Below, one piece after another: positions 17,527 to 28,500 of a DNA stretch of 64,000 nt. Source of the stretch: Alteromonadaceae bacterium (GTDB lineage: Bacteria > Pseudomonadota > Gammaproteobacteria > Enterobacterales > Alteromonadaceae); assembly GCA_013216015.1 (NCBI GenBank), contig JABSOI010000033.1, positions 1-64,000 of the forward strand, written 5' to 3'. The stretch's first letter is position 1; each line of letters opens with the position of its first letter. The position numbers and the translations under genes were made by a program. A model generated the notes under the pieces. The model searched no databases. It was not told the origin of the DNA and was given only the letters and a program-made list of their open reading frames with translations.

Positions 17527-20500
17527 ATGAAAAATCGAGGAAAACGTCTTTCCATTCTTTCTTTACCTGAGGTCAAAGAGTTCTACAGCGTACCGATATT
17601 TAATGCTCAAGAGCGGGAATATTTTTTTACCTTTACTGACGCGGAACTTGATATCGTTAAGCGTTTTCATTCACATCGCAATCGTATTCATTTTCTTCTG
17701 ATGCTGGGTTACTTCAAAGTTAAATCGGTATGCCTTATTTACAATTGGAAAGATATCGAAGCCGATTATCAATACATTTCAATGCGATATTTCCCTAATG
17801 CGAGCAAACAAAGAAAAAATATCTCTCGTCTGGTTCGTAGTCGGCTTTATAAACGATTACTTGATATTGGTGATCATCAACGCTTCAATAAAGCAGCAGA
17901 TGAGATCTCAGTGCATTTAGAACAGCGAGCACGACTATACGTTGATGAAACTCAACTGTTCAAAGACACGATCATCTTGCTCAAATCGAAACATATGGCG
18001 ATCCCCGGTTATTCAACGTTACAACAATTGATCTCAAAAGCCATCAATACTGAAGAAAAGCGTTTAGCTGAGCTGACATCGAAGTACCTTACCAACAAAC
18101 ATCAATTTCTTAAGCTTATCGATAGTAATGAAAAAGATTGTCGCCTCATAACGCTGAAAAAGTTAACAAAGACCTACAAACCGGGTGAAATTTCAAAAGA
18201 ATTGAAACGGCACCAGACCTTATCAGACCTATCTGTAGATGCCCAAGAACTAATAGACAAATTAAACGTATCTGAAGGTAATATTCGATATTTTGCGACT
18301 CGGTGTCAGCAATATAATATTAATAGGTTACGCGAACTAAAGCAGGAAAAAGCGTTAATCTATCTGACCTGCTTTATCGTTACCCGACTTCAAATATCAA
18401 AAGATAGCCTGGCACAATCATTTCTCGTGTCTTGCAAAACGTTCAATAATCGTAGTACCACCTACCGCGATGAGAAAGTTCAACAACTGGCTCAGTCATT
18501 AATGAATGATATCCAAAAAGTACCGGAAATCTTAAATTTATTCATCGACGGTAAAATTGAAGATGACGCATCCTTTGGTGTTATCCGTGACAAAGCCTTT
18601 GAGATTATTTCAAAAAAACAATTGCCGCTCGTTAGTCAACAGTTAGCTAAAGTGAAACCAGATAAATCTTTTTTTCAATGGGAGTATGTTGATAATCACT
18701 TTGGTCAAGTGATCAAAACTATCCGACCATTAATTAAGGCATTAGATCTTGGTTGTAGAGGCAATGCTTTGCTTGAAAAGCAAATAGAGTCTACAAAAAA
18801 CGCACTAAATGAGAAAGAAGTTCGGCCAAAAATGGATGGGCGTCTAGTGAAGCGAAGTGATAAAAAACATTTAGCAAGTGACGGTGGTGATGAAGAAAAT
18901 AGCGACAAAAGAATCGCAAACAGAAATGAAATGTACCTTTATCAATTACTCTATAAAGGCATTAATAATGGTGATGTCTATGTTAAAAACAGTATTGAAT
19001 ACCGAAGTTTTGATGAATACTTAGTCAATGATAAAATATGGAAACAACGTAAAAAACATTTATTTGAAGCAGGGTTAGATTGGATGAACCAATCATGTGA
19101 TGATCACTTATCAGAATTGAAAGAAATACTTAATGAAAAACTCTTCACGGTTGGTATGCGCATTTCAGAAGGAAAGAACAGCTTTATCAAACGAAAATCA
19201 AATTCAGACAAATTGCGCTGGACCAAGGCAGTTAGCCCGAAAGATGATGTATTAACTGAAAAGTTCTTTGCACACTTCAACCGAAAAACAATCGTGAATG
19301 TGCTTCGTAAAGTAAATGATGAAACAGGATTTCTTGATCATTTCACACCAGAATCGAAGCGCCACAAAAAGTCAGCAAACAGTATTGAAAACCTCCTTGC
19401 GGTTATTATTGGCAATGGCACTTTTCAAGGGACGCATAAATTTGCAACAATTTCGGATCAACAATACAAAGTACTAAAACGTATTGAAGACGATTATTTT
19501 CATGGTGACGCTTTACGTCAAGCGAATGATTCAATTACCAGCGCAGCAATGCGTTTATCCATTTTTGATGATCTCAAATTGGATGACGGGGAAACTCATG
19601 GCAGTGCAGATGGACAACGCTTTGAAAGTAAACACGGAAATCCCTTAGTAGGCCATTCAGCAAAACATTTTGGGAAGAAGAAAGGTGGTATTATCTATAG
19701 CTTAGTCGCATCACATTTTGCTACCCAAGGTAAGGTTATTTCTGCTCGCTCCCATGAAAGTCACCATTTATTCGATATCGTTTACAATAATACCTCAGAT
19801 CTAAAAGCAAAAATAATTTCAACAGACAATCACGGCATTAATCAGTTTAATCATGCCATATTAAATGCGTTCGGTTATCAATTCACACCACGCTACGCAC
19901 AATTTAAAAAGCGTTTTTTGGATGAATTCAAGATTGATATAAACGATGGAGACATCTTATCATTTGCTAAACCGATTAATTGGAAGTTAATAAAATCTGA
20001 GTGGGATAACATTGTCAAGATCATGTTGTCATTAGGTATGAGAACCGTTCAGCAATGTACACTGGTTAAAAAACTTTGCAGTTATAAACAGCGAAATACA
20101 ACAATGTTGGCTCTGGCAGAATATAATCGCATATTAAAATGCCTGCATTTATTAGATTACGCAGATGACAAACAACTAAGACAAGTTATCCAGGAGTCCC
20201 TAAATAGAGGCGAACAACTTCAAGGCCTTAAAAGAGCGTTGGCAGCTTTAGGTGGTAATCAATTTAGAGGAACAAATCCAGAAGAAATGGCCAAGTGGAA
20301 TGGTTGTGCAAACCTGTTGGCAAATTCAATTGTTTACTATAATGCCTTTATCATGGCATCGTTTAAATCTTACTGTCTGGAGATTGGTGCTGATGAACAA
20401 ATAATACAACTCCAGTCTGTATCCCCAGCCTCTTGGGAAAATGTCATCTTAAATGGGTATTATGACTTATCAGATAATGATGAACATTGGGATATACAAT

Positions 20501-20532
20501 CAGAAATCGAAAACATTAGTTTAGCCTCGTAA
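17527..20532 (+). CDS. tnpA: Tn3-family transposase
   Basis: 1001 residues, full length for the family. The N-terminal DUF4158-type region (LPEVKEFYSVPIFNAQEREYF) is followed by a long helical middle and the catalytic domain. The DDE residues are D695 in SADGQRF, D767 in STDNHG and E896 in LNRGEQL, with family-typical spacing. It ends ~100 bp before the right inverted repeat. It catalyses replicative transposition by binding the 39-bp ends; cointegrates would be resolved by the tnpR at 12348. The frame is intact, so the element may be active. Confidence 0.95.
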   Translation: MKNRGKRLSILSLPEVKEFYSVPIFNAQEREYFFTFTDAELDIVKRFHSHRNRIHFLLMLGYFKVKSVCLIYNWKDIEADYQYISMRYFPNASKQRKNISRLVRSRLYKRLLDIGDHQRFNKAADEISVHLEQRARLYVDETQLFKDTIILLKSKHMAIPGYSTLQQLISKAINTEEKRLAELTSKYLTNKHQFLKLIDSNEKDCRLITLKKLTKTYKPGEISKELKRHQTLSDLSVDAQELIDKLNVSEGNIRYFATRCQQYNINRLRELKQEKALIYLTCFIVTRLQISKDSLAQSFLVSCKTFNNRSTTYRDEKVQQLAQSLMNDIQKVPEILNLFIDGKIEDDASFGVIRDKAFEIISKKQLPLVSQQLAKVKPDKSFFQWEYVDNHFGQVIKTIRPLIKALDLGCRGNALLEKQIESTKNALNEKEVRPKMDGRLVKRSDKKHLASDGGDEENSDKRIANRNEMYLYQLLYKGINNGDVYVKNSIEYRSFDEYLVNDKIWKQRKKHLFEAGLDWMNQSCDDHLSELKEILNEKLFTVGMRISEGKNSFIKRKSNSDKLRWTKAVSPKDDVLTEKFFAHFNRKTIVNVLRKVNDETGFLDHFTPESKRHKKSANSIENLLAVIIGNGTFQGTHKFATISDQQYKVLKRIEDDYFHGDALRQANDSITSAAMRLSIFDDLKLDDGETHGSADGQRFESKHGNPLVGHSAKHFGKKKGGIIYSLVASHFATQGKVISARSHESHHLFDIVYNNTSDLKAKIISTDNHGINQFNHAILNAFGYQFTPRYAQFKKRFLDEFKIDINDGDILSFAKPINWKLIKSEWDNIVKIMLSLGMRTVQQCTLVKKLCSYKQRNTTMLALAEYNRILKCLHLLDYADDKQLRQVIQESLNRGEQLQGLKRALAALGGNQFRGTNPEEMAKWNGCANLLANSIVYYNAFIMASFKSYCLEIGADEQIIQLQSVSPASWENVILNGYYDLSDNDEHWDIQSEIENISLAS

Positions 20533-20633
20533 CTGAAGTAGTAATTTGGCTACTTGAAAGCTAATACAACGGGAATATTACATTGAACAAATGTTGGTCG
20601 CCTCTACAGGCTTTGTAACATGAGGCTTACAGG

Positions 20634-20672
20634 CGACTTTGATACATTTCGCGGGTATCTGGGTGGAACCCC
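20634..20672 (-). repeat. Right terminal inverted repeat of Tn3-family transposon
   Basis: Reverse complement of the left repeat, ending in CCCC. The next base already belongs to the interrupted NusG-like gene. Confidence 0.9.
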
Positions 20673-21185
20673 ATATACACAAAATCCAATGCAGAAGAAA
20701 AATTGTACACCAAAATATGTGCTTGTGGGTTTGAGGCTTTTTTACCTCTACGACGTATAAAAAAGAAATGGTCGGATCGCGTAAAAATAATTGAACAGCC
20801 TGCTTTTAAATCTTACCTATTTGCTAAATTAAACCAAGAACAAATGCGTTTTGTTCAACGCTTAACCGAATGTTGTTTTTTTGTGTCATTTGGCGGATCT
20901 AATAAAACTAAGCTTTATCCAAAAATAACGTATCCCAATATTACCGATTCAACCACTAAACTGATCGCGCTTATCTTAAATGAATACCCTGATGCAATTG
21001 GTCAAGAAAGCACTTTGCTTAAAGGTGACAAAATTGAATTTACTCAGGGAAAATTACAAAATTATGAAGGTTTATTAATTAAGCATCCTTCTGAAACAAA
21101 AGTAGTAATTAAAATTCCAGAGCTTAAACAAGCACTGCTTATGAATGTATCAATGACAGCGTTTAAAAAAGCGCCCTTAGTTTAA
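20673..21185 (+). pseudogene. NusG/UpxY-like antiterminator, 5' end removed by transposon
   Basis: The open frame leaves the inverted repeat as IYTKSNAEEKLYTK, which aligns with the WYVxYTKPxxE start of NusGs; only the first ~10-15 residues are gone. RIKKKWSDRVKIIEQPAF and the following YLFAKL segment are typical of UpxY/RfaH-type NGN domains. A KOW-like C-terminus (LLKGDKIEFTQGKLQNYEGL) completes it. Such specialised NusG paralogues usually promote transcription of long surface or secretion operons and sit at their head. Here it precedes small genes and the 6-kb RHS gene, so it may have controlled them. Only internal alternative starts remain (TTG 20703). Confidence 0.7.
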
Positions 21186-21204
21186 AAATTATAAAGGGAT
21201 CTTA

Positions 21205-21306
21205 ATGGTTGAGCCTTTCTGTAAAAAAGTTGCGATTGAACTCCATGGTATAAAGCAATCGTTGATCATCAATATACCAACACAGTTGTTACAAAAAAGT
21301 GCTTAA
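21205..21306 (+). CDS. Possible small protein, 33 codons
   Basis: ATG preceded by AAAGGGA at 6 bp. It lies in the spacer between the NusG-like relic and the 88-residue gene, all in the same direction. The sequence is unremarkable (MVEPFCKKVAIELHG...) and may be a gene remnant. Confidence 0.3.
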   Translation: MVEPFCKKVAIELHGIKQSLIINIPTQLLQKSA

Positions 21307-21354
21307 ATAGCACTGTGTTTTGTTTCTTAAATTTTCACTTAAGAGAAATAAAAA

Positions 21355-21621
21355 ATGACACAAGAAGAACTCAATAAATTATATGAAAATAATATCAAAG
21401 AAGTTAACAAGTTAAATATAGGCTCCAGACAAAAAATTAAAGCCTTACTTCAGGGGATAAATAATCACGGGGAAGCCTATATAAAATTAAGCGGTGCTAT
21501 TGAAGGGGGCAATAAGATTAATTATACCCATATAGAGGGTGAAAAGAACCTTGTGACAACGATAGCAAATTTTGTAGGATTGAAGATAAACGACACTACG
21601 CTGGAAACACACTATTCTTAA
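21355..21621 (+). CDS. Small hypothetical protein
   Basis: 88 residues with an AGAG-type site upstream. The first half is charged and helical (EELNKLYENNIKEVNKL); the second includes GINNHGEAYIKLSG and ends ETHYS. No signal peptide or membrane span. Not recognised. It is followed directly by an IS1595 relic, which may have truncated its 3' end. Confidence 0.4.
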   Translation: MTQEELNKLYENNIKEVNKLNIGSRQKIKALLQGINNHGEAYIKLSGAIEGGNKINYTHIEGEKNLVTTIANFVGLKINDTTLETHYS

Positions 21622-21711
21622 AAAAAATATATTTTCAAGCATAGTGTTAACTACCATTTTTACTATTTGGACTGCCTCAGCTTTATGACCCAATTATATA
21701 TTAAAGTAGAT

Positions 21712-21872
21712 AAATGGCTACAGAGGTTATACATAGCCATCAGTAATTTAAAAACATTTGAGTTAGGTACATTTTACCGCGTGTCTATAACTCTCAGCAA
21801 GAATACATAGATGAGTTTTGTTATCGATTCAGCCGTCGACATATTGAAAAATTGATACCTAACCGAGTGTAA
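21712..21872 (+). pseudogene. IS1595-family transposase, frameshifted C-terminal fragment
   Basis: One frame reads WLQRLYIAISNLKTFELGTFYRVS. After a frameshift near 21795 the next reads QEYIDEFCYRFSRRHIEKLIPNR then TAA. Together they match the end of IS1595/IS1016-like transposases (LGTFHGV...QEYLDEFVYRFNRR). The rest of the element is gone. Confidence 0.65.
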
Positions 21873-21949
21873 ATTCAGCAATAATTCATACCACTTGAAA
21901 ATCGATCTGAGTAAAGTGAATAGGTATATAAAATAATAGGAGAAGATAA

Positions 21950-22348
21950 ATGGCCATAGGTTATAATGTAAGATGTTACATCAAAAATGAAACGGGAAAT
22001 CAATTATCATTAAACCAACAAGAGATGACACATGGGAAATTTATAGATTTTCCAAGTTTCATCGATAATGGTGCGACCAGTACGTTTTATACAGAAGGAA
22101 CCTTGTTAGTTCCACAAGGGGCTGATGGAAAGGTTGTTTATCAGGCATTCGATAAAACATTATTCATTATTAAGTTTCAATCTAATGTAATCCACCATAA
22201 TCAGGGATCAATCACGATAGATTCCAGTCAAGGTGGGGATCCGTCTCATTACAAAACCTTTCAGACGCACTCGGATTTCGTTACCCCAACAACTGACTAC
22301 CCACAAGATGCATCGTTCCAAATTTTTTACGTGATCCGTAGAAAATAA
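21950..22348 (+). CDS. Small beta-rich protein, possibly aegerolysin-like
   Basis: 132 residues with AGGAGAAG upstream. Short beta-prone segments dominate (YNVRCYIKNETG, LNQQEMTHGKFIDFPSFI, GADGKVVYQAF, IIKFQSNV), with no signal peptide or membrane segment. The order 'I-K-N-x(n)-L-x(5)-HGKF...' recalls aegerolysins and small insecticidal beta-sandwich proteins, but the match is weak and from memory. It ends 161 bp before the RHS 2 start in the same orientation, so the two may be co-expressed. A lectin or pore-forming partner for the RHS protein is possible; 'hypothetical' is the safe reading. Confidence 0.45.
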   Translation: MAIGYNVRCYIKNETGNQLSLNQQEMTHGKFIDFPSFIDNGATSTFYTEGTLLVPQGADGKVVYQAFDKTLFIIKFQSNVIHHNQGSITIDSSQGGDPSHYKTFQTHSDFVTPTTDYPQDASFQIFYVIRRK

Positions 22349-22390
22349 CGAAGCAATTTCCAGTTCTAGTTAACACAATAGTGTCCCCTT

Positions 22391-22420
22391 ACTATTCCTG
22401 TCCATAAACAGGCAGGATAG
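22391..22420 (+). terminator. Weak hairpin after the 132-residue gene
   Basis: CTATTCCTGTCC can pair with GGCAGGATAG (one bulge) around ATAAACA, followed by TCGATTTTATT. It may partly separate the small gene from RHS 2. Confidence 0.3.
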
Positions 22421-22509
22421 TCGATTTTATTAAAATTATCGGTGTTCCTTTTTGAACAAAAAAACAGCACATACACAATTCATCAGATAAACCATAAGGA
22501 AATAATAAC

Positions 22510-25500
22510 GTGAATACATCCAAAAAAAATTCAATTCACTACGATCAACACTTCCGTTTATTACTAAGTAAGACATTAAAACAACGGATTGTTTTGACAC
22601 ACCTTTCCCTTTGTCATCACATCAATATGCTTGGGAAACAATTATTATTGCTCGCTATTATTTTATTCGCCTCTTTGCCTGTACAAGCCAAAACGATAAC
22701 GCAAGCTGCAGGGAGTATTGAGGGTCATTTTAATGTCAACGGGAATGGGGGGGCAGTTTATTCCGTTGATTTAAAAGTTCCCCCTGGAACTAACAAGGTT
22801 CAACCAAAATTAAAACTACAATACAACAGCCATAAAAAAAATGGTTTATTGGGGATAGGATGGCATTTGTCTGGTATTTCAGCGATTTCTCGATGCCCTC
22901 TTACCGTAGCGCAAGATGGGGTTAAAGGAGGGGTTACCTTTAGTGAAAGTGATCGTTTTTGTGTAGATGGTCAACGCCTTATCGCGACAGAAGGTGAATA
23001 TGGTGCGGATAAATCATTGTATAATTCTGAAATTAAAAATTGGACTCTTTATCAGTCACACGGAACCTGTGGTAGCGGTCCTTGTTATTTTACTGCGCTA
23101 ACCAAGGGAGGGGCTGCGCTTGAATTTGGACGGACTGATGATTCCCGCATCATTGCCCAAGGTAAAAAATCTGTTCGGGTGTGGTCACTGAATAAAACAT
23201 CGGATCTCAACAGTAACTTCATCACAGTCGAATATTTTAACGATAGTCATCAGGGCGAATATTACCCTACTGCTTTTCATTACACGGGGAATACCGTAGA
23301 GAACGTCGCGCCTCAACGTTCAGTTCAATTACATTATCAAGATCGTCCGGATAAAACAATTTCATACATTGGTGGTTCCATGGTGCAAATAACAAAACGT
23401 TTGCATACACTTTCTACTTATGTAGAAGATAAACAGGTCAAACAATACCGCCTTTCCTATGGCACAAGTACAACGTCTGCCCGTAGTATCCTCCAAAATC
23501 TAACAGAATGTGATAACAACGAAAATTGTTATTCACCCACTGTTTTCACCTGGAAGAATGAAATTGTTTCTACCCATCAATTTGTTCAACAACCCTGGAG
23601 TGAACAAGGAGACTGGTTTACCGAAGGTAAAGTAGCATTAGGTGATTACAATGGAGATGGGTTGGGTGATATTGCCTATATTTTTAATCAGACTGGTCAA
23701 ATAACAATGGATGTATATAGCTCAACAGATCAAGCTTTCAGCCGTAAAAAATGGAGCTCGCCGCATGGTGCTTGGCAGCAGGGAGTATTTTCAGGGGGCG
23801 ATTTTAACGGTGATGGATTGAGTGATGTTGTGTCCATTTTTAACCAGACAGGCAAAGTGGGAATCGATGTTTATCTCTCCACTAAACATGAGTTTGAACA
23901 ACACTTAGGGTTCACTAGTCAAACATTATGGCACGCTGACGCTCAATTCAATACTGGCGATTTTAATGGGGATGGACTGACAGATGTGGCGATTATATTC
24001 AATGATGCCGGAAAAATTGGATTAGACATTTACCTGTCAACGGGAACCTCCTTTAAAAAAATGCCGTGGGATTTCAGGCAGGATGGAAACTGGCATCATA
24101 GCGGCATATTTAACCCCGGTGATTTTAACGGAGATGGATTGACCGACATTGGTTATGTATTTAACCATAATGGCCAGATACAAATTGACGTTTACCTCTC
24201 AACAGGCCGATCATTTGAGAAACAAAAATGGTCTTCTGAACAACTCGCATGGCAAGACGATAATCTGGTAAGTTTCAGTGATTTTAATGGGGATGCTATC
24301 ACCGATATAGCTATTTTTTTTAACGATACAGGTAACATTGGTGCCGATGTTTTTATTTCCACCGGAAAAGATTTTCACAAAAGTAATTGGTCAGGCAAAG
24401 AAGAAGAACGACCTTTATGGCGAGGTCAAAGTGTTATTAAACTAGGCGATTATAATGGTGATGGCTTAACCGATGCAGGGTATATTTTTAAAGATGATGA
24501 TCATAAAACATCAATAGCCATTTACCTCTCTACCGGAAAACAGTTTCAAAACAGTGAATGGGCGACGAGCCAGGGTAGTTGGATCAATCAAGAATTTTAT
24601 TCAAGAGATTACAGCGGTAATGGTAAAACAGACATTGCGAATATCTTCAATAACAACGGAAAATTAGCCATACATGTGCATAAGGTGGTGCCCAATGACA
24701 AAAATGTACCTCAGTCCATTTTACAGTCTGATCTCCTGACCAGTATCACCAACGGATTCGGTGGCAATATCAACCTTGACTATAAACCGATCACAGACAA
24801 TACCGTTTATGAAAAAGGAAAAGGTGGAATTTTCCCTACCGTAGAAGTAAATGTGCCCTGGTACGTTGTTTCCCGGTATACAACAACAGAGCCGTCCAGT
24901 GGTAATACCTCTGTTTATCAACATCGCTACAAACATGCCCGAATTGATTTGCAAGGGCGCGGCTGGCTAGGATTTGCCGAAACGAGTGTTACAAATCTCA
25001 GTGATCCGGAATTACAATCCACCTCAGTAAGTTATTACCACCAGACATTCCCGTTAACGGGCATGATTTACAAGCAGGAATTAATACAGGGCTCAGATAA
25101 AACCCTTTTAAATCGTTCAGTGAATAAATATGACAAGGTTATATCAGCCAATAAAGTTTATACGGTTTACAAAGTCTCCGAAAGCAATGAGCATTATACC
25201 AATGGTCATTACGGATATACGGTCAGTAAAAAATACGCATTTGATCCTGAATATAAAAATATTATTCGCATAGATGATTTAGCTGATACCAGCGATTCTA
25301 ATGCAAATACTCGCGATGATGTGTACATTTGCTTTCAATATAATACGAATCCGAAAATTCCATGGTGGAAACAATTTTTCCCAACCGCCAAAAAAATCAC
25401 CCGAACTCAAAACGGCTGTACAGAGGCTAATTTTCAACAGTGGAATGTTGCTGAAGATCTCCGCTTTTATCAGTTTGGCTACGATAAAGCCATGAATATG

Positions 25501-28500
25501 AATAGCCAAAAAATATGGCATGATCAAAAAAACAAATGGATTGAAAAAAAGGAAATGTTTGATGATTATGGCAATGTGATCAGTATGACCGATCCCATAG
25601 GAAATACAACGCATGTTCAATATGACGAACGCTACAATACTTTTGTGCAACAGCTTATTATGCCTCCTGCGAATTTTGGGGAAAAACCCCTAACATTTAA
25701 CGCAACCTATGAGTCACATTTTGGTGTGCCTATGCAATTTATAGATCTGAACGGAAATATTGCATTAGAGGTGCCAACCGATGGTCTGGACGGGTTTGGT
25801 CGCATAACCAGACTCAATAGTATTCAACCTGACGATAAAGAATTAAAGCCGTTAATAACCATGACATTTTCCAAAGACAATGCGATTGGAATGCAAATAA
25901 AGACAAGACTACGGGAGCTATGGCAAGAAGATGATATAAATCAATGGTACTGGCAAACGGACACTTTTGATGGATTTAACCGAAAAGTGCGTAACACATC
26001 AAAAGGATCTAATGATAAAACGCCTATCATGGCAGAAATAAACTTTAATAATAAAGGGCTGGTCAAAAATAAAACGTTACCTTATTTCAGTGATCATAAA
26101 CCACACACCATTGAGTACCTTTATAATACACGAAATAAGTTGATCCAAACCTTGTTACCTGACGGTGCCATCAATAAAATAAATTATGATAAATTGAATG
26201 ACAGGATTGTGATCACTGAAAGCCCTAATCCAGCCGACGTAGGTCAACAACACACATGGGTAAAAAGTTCGTCTGTCTGGAATAGTCGAGGACATTTAAA
26301 GCAACAAACACATGTCAATGGAGGCGTTACCTATTATAACTACGATCCGTTAGGTCAAAATATCAGTATCCAAGATGCTTTAGGTACTGTAAGCAAGATG
26401 AGTTATAACTCCCTTGGACAGGTCATGACCTATGAAAAACCCGAACTAGGCCAAAAAATCTATACATATTATGATAATGGGTTGATTCAAACATCGGAGG
26501 ATGCTGAACAACAAAAAAGTAAATTTACTTATGATGCACTGGGAAGGGCTACCAGCATAAAAAATTATACCGCTGATACAACGCTGGAAAAAACCACCAT
26601 CTATACCTATGATACTGCTGAAAATGGAAAAGGTTTACTAGCCTCAACGACAACCCCTGAAATGGAATATCGGTTTGTTTATAATTATTTAGCCAAAGTT
26701 AAGCAACAATCTATTACATTAACTTCAAACCAAGAAAAGACAACGTATACAACAACATACCACTATGATGCGTTACAGCGACCTCAGGAGATAATCCATC
26801 CTGATGCCACCAAAGTACGTTATAGCTATCATCCTCAGGGAGGACTCCATACCGTTGCCTTACAAAAAAGTCATGCTAAAGATTTTGTAACACTGGCAAC
26901 CTACAGTGACTATACCCCGTTAGGGCAATACCAGACCAGCCTCTTTAACAATGGTGCACACTCTACATTTACTTATGATGTACTGGGCAGACACAAAACC
27001 AGTATCACCCAGAATAGTGTTCAAACTCTTCGGCACTTTGAATATACTTGGAACCATGCCTCTAAACTATTAACTATCACCGACCTTCGAGCAGCACCTG
27101 AAATCTCTCTGACACAAGCATTTACCTATAATGATATGGGATATCTCAGTACTGCATCGACACTTAGAGACAAAAAAAGTTATCAATATAACCTCAGTGG
27201 AGGCATAAAACAGGTTAATGACACCCTTTATGTTTATGATACAACTAAAAAGCATCAAATTATAAATACTTGTCAGATGTCCCCAAAAACTAACTGTGAT
27301 ATACAAACTGATATGAACCTGACTTTATCGTACGATAATAATGGTAATACCGTTCAAAAAATCAGTCATACTACAGGCAACGATGATAGTACAAATTGGC
27401 ACTATCGTTACAATGTTCAAAATAACCTGATCCAGGTACAGCAGGAAAATGCTGAAGGAAATATGGCAACCATTAATACCTTTACCTACGACGATAGTTG
27501 GCGACGTATTAAAAAAACCGTAGCGGAAGGTGATACCACGCTATATATCACACCTGCACATATTATGACGCGTAAGCAATCAGGACAGACTACCACCACT
27601 CAATATATTCATGGTGCTCAGGGTATTATCGCTTCCTTAAGCCAAGAAAAAGGCATTCGCTATTTACACCCTGATCATATTGGCAGTACAACATTAAAAA
27701 CAGATGAATCTGGCAAAGAAACCAATCGCATTATTTATAGTGCTTATGGTCGTGTAGATCAAAAAATCAGTAAAGCTGCCGATGACGTTCGCTTTAAGTT
27801 CACGGGCAAAGAATTTGATAGTGAGAGTGAATTATATTACTACGGTGCCCGATATTATGATCCCGATTTGAAAGTGTTTACCACCCCAGATCCAAAAGGG
27901 CAGTTTGACAACCCTTATATATATGTCGGTAGTGATCCCATCACCCGTACTGATCCAGACGGACAAGAAGCTGTGTCAGCCTCGATTATTACTACGTCAA
28001 CTGCTGCCTCCTTTGCCTCATTTATATCTACTTCAACCGCCGCTAGTTCAACAAGCACAGCAGGGTTAGTCGGAATTGCGGTTGGCGTTACAAGCGTAGC
28101 TACTGCGGCAACAGTCAGTACAGGCGCATTGATAAATGGAGCCAGTGAAACATCCGGACTAAGTACAAATACAGCGATTTCCAATATTGTTTCAGACTCT
28201 AATCAAGCAGAATTTGATTCCATGGCGTATTTTTTGAATAATGAAAAATCAATTATACAAGCTAGGAATAATGACCATCGGTTAAGTCGTGCCTGGGCTA
28301 TCGCAAATAGTGCTGGTACTGGCTTGTTGGGGGGAGGTAAAAAAGGGAAAGGAAAAAATCGCATTCAACAGCAGCCTGCTAATCGGAATCAGCGGCGTGC
28401 TAATCAAAATCAGCAGCCTGCTAATCAGAATCCGCCGCCTGCTAATGTCAATCCGCCGCTTGCTAATGTCAATCCGCCGCTTGCTAATATAATCTATAAT

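Larger units (their letters stand above)
11231..20672 (+). mobile_element. Tn3-family transposon, 9.4 kb, with SleB-like cargo
   Basis: Both ends carry near-perfect inverted repeats of about 39 bp beginning GGGGTTCCACCCAGAT. Left is 11231-11269 and right 20634-20672, differing at one base, with partial similarity for ~10 bp more. Inside are a 232-residue accessory protein, res region, tnpR, IS66 relic, membrane protein, SleB-like paralogue 2 and tnpA. tnpA and tnpR point the same way. The flanking 5-mers differ (CTATT left, ATATA right), so there is no target-site duplication. The left flank is an RHS gene and the right flank a NusG-like gene, both cut at the repeat. A simple insertion is excluded; rearrangement after insertion is likely. 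Confidence 0.9.

Noticed and set aside
11226-20677. 5-bp target-site duplication around the large transposon
   Set aside because: CTATT and ATATA do not match; no duplication claimed.
28373-28490. 21-bp repeats as a CRISPR or non-coding array
   Set aside because: They are in frame within the RHS 2 coding sequence and encode heptads; no spacers and no cas genes.
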